Source: Gnetum montanum (lineage: Eukaryota; Streptophyta; Gnetopsida; Gnetales; Gnetaceae). Taken from it: a stretch of DNA of 64,000 nucleotides. The DNA lies in NCBI GenBank assembly GCA_015680685.1, contig MNCI01023966.1, positions 30,978 to 94,977 on the forward strand, given 5' to 3'. Shown here in pieces: positions 58,365-64,000 of the stretch (the first letter of the stretch is position 1; the number at the start of each line of letters is the position of its first letter). The notes beneath the pieces are model-generated. The model saw only the letters and a list, made by a program, of their open reading frames with translations, made no database searches and was not told the DNA's origin. The position numbers and the translations under genes are program-made.

Positions 58365-59570
58365 TCATTTATCATTCATAGCTGCCTTCCACTTTGTGGC
58401 ATCAACACATGTCATGGCTTCCTTCACTATTTCTAGTTCACCACTATCGTTGTAAAGTACATAATTCAATGAGGAAGAGTACCTGTCACGAGATCTGGTA
58501 GTTTTGGTTAACCTTCTAACCCAATGAGACACATCTGTAGCTTGTTGTTTATTATCTTCTACCTCATTTTCTTGCTGTCTTGCATTTTCTCCTTGCTGTC
58601 CTAAGTTCTCATCTTGCTGCCATGTATTTTCAGCATGTTGTCCAAAGTTTTCAGATCTGGAAAATCCATGAATTTCATCATTTTCAATTTCTTTAGTTAC
58701 GCTAAAAGGAGTCCTTATGCTTTTTGAGCCATTTTTGTCCTTGTCTTTCTTTTGCAGCTCACTAAACATCACATTTTCTCTGAATTTAACATCCCTTGAT
58801 CTCACTACACGTTTCAATTCAGGATCCCAAAGTCTGAATCCTAACTCATCTTCTCCATATCCAACAAATATGCAACTTTTAGCCCTATCCACCAACTTAG
58901 TTCTGTTTTCCTTTGGAATATGCATAAATGCCTCACATCCAAAAAATTTTAAATGATTGTATGAAATGTTTTTACCTTTCCAAATAACTTCTGGAACAAC
59001 ATTATCAATTGAAGAATGTGGAGACCTATTCACCAAATATGCAGCAGTCATAACTAGCTCTCCCCAAAATGACTTAGTTAGGCCTACACCTTAAACCATT
59101 GTTCTAGCACGATATAGCAATGTTCTGTTGCATTTTTCAGCAACTCCATTTTCCTGTGGTGTGCTAGGAGGGGTACGAATGTGCCTAATTCCTTTGATGT
59201 TGAAAAAATTAGCAAATACTTTATAAGTGTATTCCTCACCATTATCAGTTTGCAAACATTTTATTTTCAGACCTATTTCATTTTCTACTCTTGCAACAAA
59301 TGTTTTGAAAACTAAAAAAACCTCATCTTTTGATTTTAGCATATAAACCCAAACCTTCCTTGTACAATCATCTATGAAAGTCACAAAATAAATAGATCCA
59401 CCAAGAGAAATGGGAGTCATAGGACCACAAACATTAGAATAAACCAATTCTAACTTTTTTTTTTTGCTATTCAAATCCCTATGAAAGTTTACTCTCCTAG
59501 ATTTTCCAACTAAACAGTTTTTGCAATCAATTTGAGCATAAGAAAATACAGGACTAGCCAATGTGTCCAA
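58365..59570 (-). pseudogene. Copia integrase and linker
   Basis: 59091-59570: CKNCLVGKSRR (end of the zinc-binding region), then ELVYSNVCGPM, FVTFIDDCTRKVWVYMLKSK, LQTDNGEEYTYKVF and PPSTPQENGVAEKCNRTL. The second Asp and the Glu of the triad are kept; the first Asp is Asn. After a stop near 59090, 58365-59051 continues with AAYLVNRSPHSSIDN, HLKFFGCEAFMHIPKENRTK and GYGEDELGFRLWDP. A variable Gln/Asn/Glu-rich linker to RT follows, with a repeated E-N-x-x-Q-Q pattern. Confidence 0.85.
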
Positions 59571-60162
59571 GACATCTATGCCACACTAAAGAATTTTCTG
59601 TATCAGAAACTATTGCAATAGAGTTACATGAATCTACCATCAATGTATATAAGCTACCCTCCTCCTTTTCTTTTAGAATGATTATGATTCTTTTCGAAAT
59701 CCTCCAATGTCCACTTCCACTACTAAAATTCAGACTTGAATCATCCAGCTGTGGAACTGAAATCAACTTCTTTGTAACTTCAGGAATATGTCTAATATTA
59801 TCTATTGTCACCTTTGACATCCCTACTTGTTGTAGACTTATACTTCTAATTCCAAGAATTTTTAAAGCTTTTCCATTAGCAGCATATACAAAACTAGATT
59901 CAACTTTATGATAAGATGCAAAACAAAACTTATCTGAACAAATATGAAAGGAGGCACATGACTCAATCAACTAGATGTCACTGCTACATCCATCTGCCAC
60001 AATTGTACATTATTCTTGAATCAGAAAACTAACATTTTCATCAGCTACATGTACATCTGATGTTTCTTCTTTTGACTTCTTCTCCTTTCCTTTATTTTTC
60101 TATGCTCTCTATGCAAAAAAATCCTTCTTCAAATGACCTTTCTTCTTGCAGTACCAGCACTC
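59554..60162 (-). pseudogene. Copia zinc knuckle, protease and pre-integrase
   Basis: Near 60120-60165 ECWYCKKKGHLKKDF is a CCHC knuckle whose last Cys is Phe. The protease active site is IESCASFHICS (59935-59970) where the family has LDSGAS; Asp and Gly are replaced by Glu and Cys. Then IPEVTKKLISVPQLDD and VWHRCLGHIG at the end of the open frame (GAG-pre-integrase region). Both changes would abolish function. Confidence 0.8.
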
Positions 60163-60837
60163 TTAAGTTTGAGTTCTGCCATGTGATACTCTTCTGTCCA
60201 TGCTTTTCCCCCTACTTGGGAAACGTCTCCTACTTCTACCTCTTTCCTCTGCTACATGAACATTTCCAGATTTACAAGACTCATCTACTCTTCCTTTTAA
60301 ATCTTGAAGGGTAGACACAACCTGTTCAAATGTCATAGATGAAACACTCATAGAAGTAGTAATAGATGTCAGAATTGCAGACCAGGAATCAGGTAAGGAG
60401 TCTAACAAAGCATAGGAATTAACTAGATCTGGAATAACAATTTTATATTCCTCCAACTTATTCAAATTTCCCATCATCTCATCCAAGGGATCTTGAAAAG
60501 ACACATCAGATCTCTTCTTGCATCTAAAAACTTTCTGATAAATGTGAAAGGTATTCAAACTTGATGCTTTGTCAAACCTATTCTTCAGCGTTTGCCACAA
60601 ATCATGCAGATCCATATCAGGTTTGATTGAGGCCAAAATCCCATTGCTTAGGGTTAGATGAATGGAAGATAATGCCCTAGTCTTAATTTTCCTCCAATCA
60701 GCATTTAACATTCTTACTGGTTGAGAGGGTTCCAAGGCCTCTTGTCACTTCTTTTGTGCTAAAATAACCTTCATCAAAATGCTCCAAACGTTTCAGTTCC
60801 TTCCTACCAATCTTTCTGTTGTTTGCAACCTCTCCAT
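60163..60837 (-). pseudogene. Copia gag (UBN2-type)
   Basis: A probable start ATG is at 60837 (MERLQTTERL) just after the primer binding site, with two stops before the 190-codon open frame 60163-60735. Motifs: ALSSIHLTLSNGILASI, LHDLWQTLKNRFDKASSLNT, ILTSITTSMSVSSMTFEQVV and an Arg-rich end (RGRSRRRFPSRGKSMDRR). This is the capsid-forming gag of plant copia elements. Confidence 0.85.
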
Positions 60838-60850
60838 CTCTTGAAATTTA

Positions 60851-61391
60851 GCTCTGATACTAGTTGTTATAATCAGATTTGAAAACAATTAGATGTGAAA
60901 ACACACTACAAAACGCTCTAGAGAAATTGTTAGAACCCTACAGATCTGAATAAATCATTAGAGGCAAAATATTGCATAGTAGTCAAGAAACACTATAAAT
61001 CACTCTCAAAACATTCTAAACTCTAGCAAACATTTGTTGTGATAACAAAATGAAAGCAGAATGAAAACAGTAAAAACAACACAAGAACATAGAGAGTTAT
61101 GTGGTTCGGGCCCTTTTTACCCTACTTCCACAACAATGCTGATTTGCCTTCTATTCTTCTCAAATCTTCAGGACACAAACCATCCTTGTCACTTTTCCAA
61201 ACACACGTCTCCAAAGTAAAACCTTAATACAATGCTTTCACTTCAAAGCACACACTAAAGGCTACCCGAAGCCTTCTATTTATGAAGAAACATGAGGACC
61301 AAAATACATGTAGGATAAAACACATCCCTATATCAAATGCAACATAAAAAGAAATACAACAATTAATGTATTTGTCTTCATTTTCTCAACA
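60851..61391 (-). repeat. 5' LTR (527 bp) and primer binding site of the copia element
   Basis: LTR 60865-61391: on the minus strand it starts TGTTGAGAAAATGAAGAC and ends GATTATAACA. Just inside it, AGTATCAGAGCT (60850-60861 reversed) is one base from the initiator-Met tRNA site TGGTATCAGAGC usual in this group. Confidence 0.85.
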
Positions 61392-61937
61392 GATGTCAAC
61401 ATTGCCCATGCTAGGCACAGGCCATGATCAATGCACATGTAGTTATAATGGTAGAGTAGTCAAAATGCACAGATCTAATTCATAGAAATTCAACAAATGC
61501 TATACTGATTTTATGTCACAAGCAAAATATATGTAATTGAGGTCTCCAACCATTTGTAAAAAACATATAAAATAAAATAAAAGAATGAATTTCAACAACC
61601 CTTTTACCATTTCTTCTTTGCTATTGGTTATAAGAATCTTAGTGGGGAAAAACCAGGTCATAGGTTCAATTCCAATAGGTTAGTTGAGATATATACCAAA
61701 AAAACAATTTTGTAAAAAGAATTCTGAAATTCATCTGATCTTGAGAGTTTTAGTGAATGTAAATAAAAAAAAAATCAATTTAGTTTTAACATATGGAAGG
61801 TTAAGTTTCAAGTAAATCAACCTTACTTATTATGTATTTTGCTTAACATCACCTACCGCTTTTGAGACGAATGGTTTCCTTAGTTTGACAGAAAAGATGA
61901 CTTCAGATTAGTCTTTGCCCATTAGAATTAATTCACC
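61392..61937. other. Intergenic region
   Basis: AT-rich. No ORF, repeat or signal recognised. No upstream expansin exons are visible here. Confidence 0.5.
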
Positions 61938-62205
61938 TATTGTTTCATCTCCTACTTCAACCTGTGCTGATCACCAACGTGGCAGGGCTGGTGACATAGC
62001 TGCAGCATGGATCAAGGGTACACAAAGTGACATGTGGCAGCAAATGAGCCGCAACTGGGGCCAGAATTGGCAGAGCAACTTCTATTTGGACGGTCAAGCC
62101 CTGTCCTTCTGGCTTACTTCTGACGAGCAGACCATCACTGCAGACAACGTGGCGCCCTCCCATTGGCAATTCAGCCAAACCTTTGAAGCCGATACCAATT
62201 TTTGA
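61938..62205 (+). pseudogene. Alpha-expansin C-terminal fragment (last exon), frameshifted
   Basis: Expansins loosen plant cell walls; their C-terminal domain (CBM63/Pollen_allerg_1) binds cellulose. Here, read across frames, are SYFN, VLITNV, then [47 protein letters not shown] and [18 protein letters not shown] up to a TGA at 62203-62205. [11 protein letters not shown] and the final VAP..W.F.QTF are the family signature. Two single-base deletions, at about 61963 and 61986, put SYFN, LITNV and AGD in three frames. The upstream exons, with the catalytic-like DPBB domain, are absent, so this is a pseudogene fragment of a host gene. The 61957-62247 minus ORF is a shadow. Confidence 0.9.
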
Positions 62206-63250
62206 CCCACCAAAATTAATAAATAATAGATATCCACGTACATACATATATATTTATATATATCCTAACCATACGTATTAGCTACCAAGCAGATGCTGTG
62301 GCAGTGGCGGTGTAGCCCGCTTAATCTTCCAATCTTATCGATTACCTTTAGTTGTAGACAGAGCAAAATGTATTGATTGTATGAATACCAGATTGCTGTA
62401 ATTTTGAATCTTCAGGTTACAGTCGTAATTATAATGATTGATTTGTGCATTTTTGAAAGGATGCAATTTTAAGAATGATTTGCGGTAATGATTTGCGGTT
62501 ATCACCGAATTATGAATCATTTTAAATAAAGAAAGTGCAAAGCTGTTTTGATTTCCTGTTTAGCAGGCATGGCTTCGTACTGTTGTGGTTTGTAAGATCA
62601 CTAATATGCAATTGTGGTGGGGTTACGGACGTTTTGGTTACCAGGCTGTAACTTACGGAGACCATGGGCCTTTTCTCTCTCTCGATATTGACAATTTCCC
62701 AGAAACTTTGGAGACATCAGTTTGCATGAATGTCCCAAAATTTATAGTTCCTATTTCCTAACCGGGCTAAGAATTTGAGAGTTAATAAGCGTATTATACC
62801 CATTAATTTTTTATAAAAACGTATGAATTTCACCTTCATACAGGGAAAGTGCCAGTTTGAACATCCACCACGTATACATCACGTTTGAAAATTCTCAAAT
62901 TCCGGCCCTGAAGAATTGAAGACCATGCTTATTTTTTATTTGTTAACGGTAACTGAATTTATTTAGTTTATTATTAAATTTTATATTTATGAGTTAGTTT
63001 CCCTGGCGTCCCTTATTTGGAAATGCATTCCGTCTTGAACTCGTGTAAGAATCCGCATGCCGTCTCGAAGCGCAATGCTGCATAGCTTCTTGATAAGCTT
63101 GAAATGGATATTACTGTGAAAGATTATGCGTTGCTATGTTGGCCATTTAACTACCTTTTATTATATGCATGTTAGAAGTTTACTTATAAAGATTTGAAGC
63201 TAATTTCATTCACTGAGCTGGGATTCAAAATGTAGTGGATTCCCAATCTA
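62206..63250. other. Intergenic region downstream of the expansin fragment
   Basis: No gene. An alternating TACATATATATTTATATATAT run lies at 62242-62262. The short minus ORF 62335-62520 is unsupported. Confidence 0.5.
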
Positions 63251-63256
63251 ATCTGG

Positions 63257-64000
63257 AATTTTTTAAATTCCAACGTTACCGTCCACAGTTTTTCAAAGTG
63301 AACAGGAAATTTTTTTAAAATTCCAATTTTACTGTCCACATTTTTTCAAAATGAATTAAATTCCAAAGTTCACTTTCAACATTCTTTGAAAATAAAACTA
63401 AAACTATAGATTTTATAAAACTAAAACTATAGATTTTATATTAAGTTTATAGATGAAAATGATCTACATTCCAACCCACAATCTAAGTGTCATGACCACA
63501 TAGAAAGTACAACTTTTTATAACCCATAATCAGCTTTAGGTGACTGACTTGTTTTCAAGGCCAGTTATTCGGTGGAACACCCCTTTGACCCTTTCAAAAT
63601 ATGTAGATTTTGAAAAAACTCAAGACTCTCGGAGAGTCTCTTGCAACAGGGCCCACAATCCCATAATTGAGAAAAATGACTGGAAATGAAACTGAAGAAT
63701 TTTTTAAATTCCAACATTACTGTCCACACTTTTTCAAAATGAAACTGACACTGAAATTATAGATTATTTTAAATTCCAAAGTTAACCGTCAACAATAGTT
63801 AAAAATGAAATTAAAATTAGAGATTTTATATTAAGTCTATAGATGAAAATGATCTGCATTTGAATTCACAATCTGAGATAAGTGTCCTGACCACATAGAA
63901 AGTATAACTTATCATAAATATTGAATCCACAATCCCGTAACCTACAGATAAGCGGCCAAAATCAGACCACATAGAAAATATAACTTATCATAAAAATTGA
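63257..64000. repeat. Duplicated AT-rich block, about 430 bp period
   Basis: 63257-63530 and 63690-63930 share in order TTTTTTAAATTCCAAC, ACTGTCCACA, TTTTATATTAAGT, ATAGATGAAAATGATCT and GACCACATAGAAAGTA. The end of the block recurs a third time at 63964-64000. Within the first copy ACTAAAACTATAGATTTTAT is itself repeated (about 63403 and 63421). Confidence 0.75.

Larger units (their letters stand above)
56270..61391 (-). mobile_element. Tork-like Ty1/copia retrotransposon
   Basis: Minus-strand order: 5' LTR 60865-61391, primer binding site, gag, protease, integrase, RT, RNase H, 3' LTR 56270-56851. The order integrase before RT defines Ty1/copia. Motifs near the RT end (AKKILGM, LWLSQ, YTSVVGSLMYAMVCT) point to the Tork/Tnt1 group. 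Frames are much better preserved than in the gypsy elements, with roughly a dozen stops, suggesting a younger copy. The flanks CTTGT (left) and GATGT (right) are not a perfect target-site duplication. Confidence 0.9.

Noticed and set aside
56265-61396. Target-site duplication of the copia element
   Set aside because: CTTGT and GATGT agree at only three of five bases.

Overview
The window looks like nuclear DNA of a seed plant with a large, repeat-rich genome. A gymnosperm would fit, but nothing here proves it. The evidence for a plant is three classes of plant LTR retrotransposon (Tat-like and Athila-like Ty3/gypsy, Tork-like Ty1/copia), two plant-type LINEs and the last-exon remnant of an alpha-expansin. 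No CRISPR array, rRNA or tRNA gene, operon or other prokaryotic feature was seen. Nearly every coding region is broken by stops, so most entries are pseudogenes inside mobile elements.

Layout. (1) 1-18576: one giant decayed Tat-like gypsy element on the + strand. The window opens inside its 5' LTR, and the 3' LTR is 16827-18576. It has gag, protease, RT-RNase H, a second RNase H and integrase. Between protease and RT lies about 6 kb that holds a decayed, intron-containing gene on the opposite strand, whose best-preserved part resembles an FCP1/NIF (HAD) phosphatase domain. (2) 18868-21933: an unrecognised minus-strand reading frame, then a 2.4 kb element with 435 bp inverted arms. (3) About 24500-34513: a minus-strand Athila-like element with 5' LTR, gag fused directly to RT by deletion, integrase, and a third ORF with a domain like the plant transposon protein family PF20167 plus coiled coil. 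That third ORF is split by a solo LTR with perfect ACAAG target-site duplications. (4) 34514-41529: AT-rich repeat mosaic with an 0.87 kb duplicated block, an assembly gap and a decayed LINE. (5) 41530-48978: a plus-strand Athila-like element that keeps gag and protease but lacks RT and integrase, in the order LTR-internal-LTR-start of another internal region. (6) 48979-52390: an older LTR split by a GC-rich LINE with a 12-14 bp target-site duplication. (7) 52391-56269: mostly single-copy-looking DNA with one small intact membrane-protein ORF and a 3 x 41 bp tandem repeat. (8) 56270-61391: a nearly full-length Tork-like copia element on the minus strand. (9) 61392-64000: an expansin pseudogene fragment and duplicated AT-rich repeats.

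The genes do not form a pathway. The window records nested insertion, recombination to solo LTRs, internal deletion and decay. In the Tat-like element the lost catalytic residues of RT and integrase are all explained by G-to-A changes, as expected from deamination of methylated cytosine on the other strand. The most unusual object is the antisense multi-exon gene in the Tat-like element, with hairpin-like boxes upstream of it that resemble those in the LTR.
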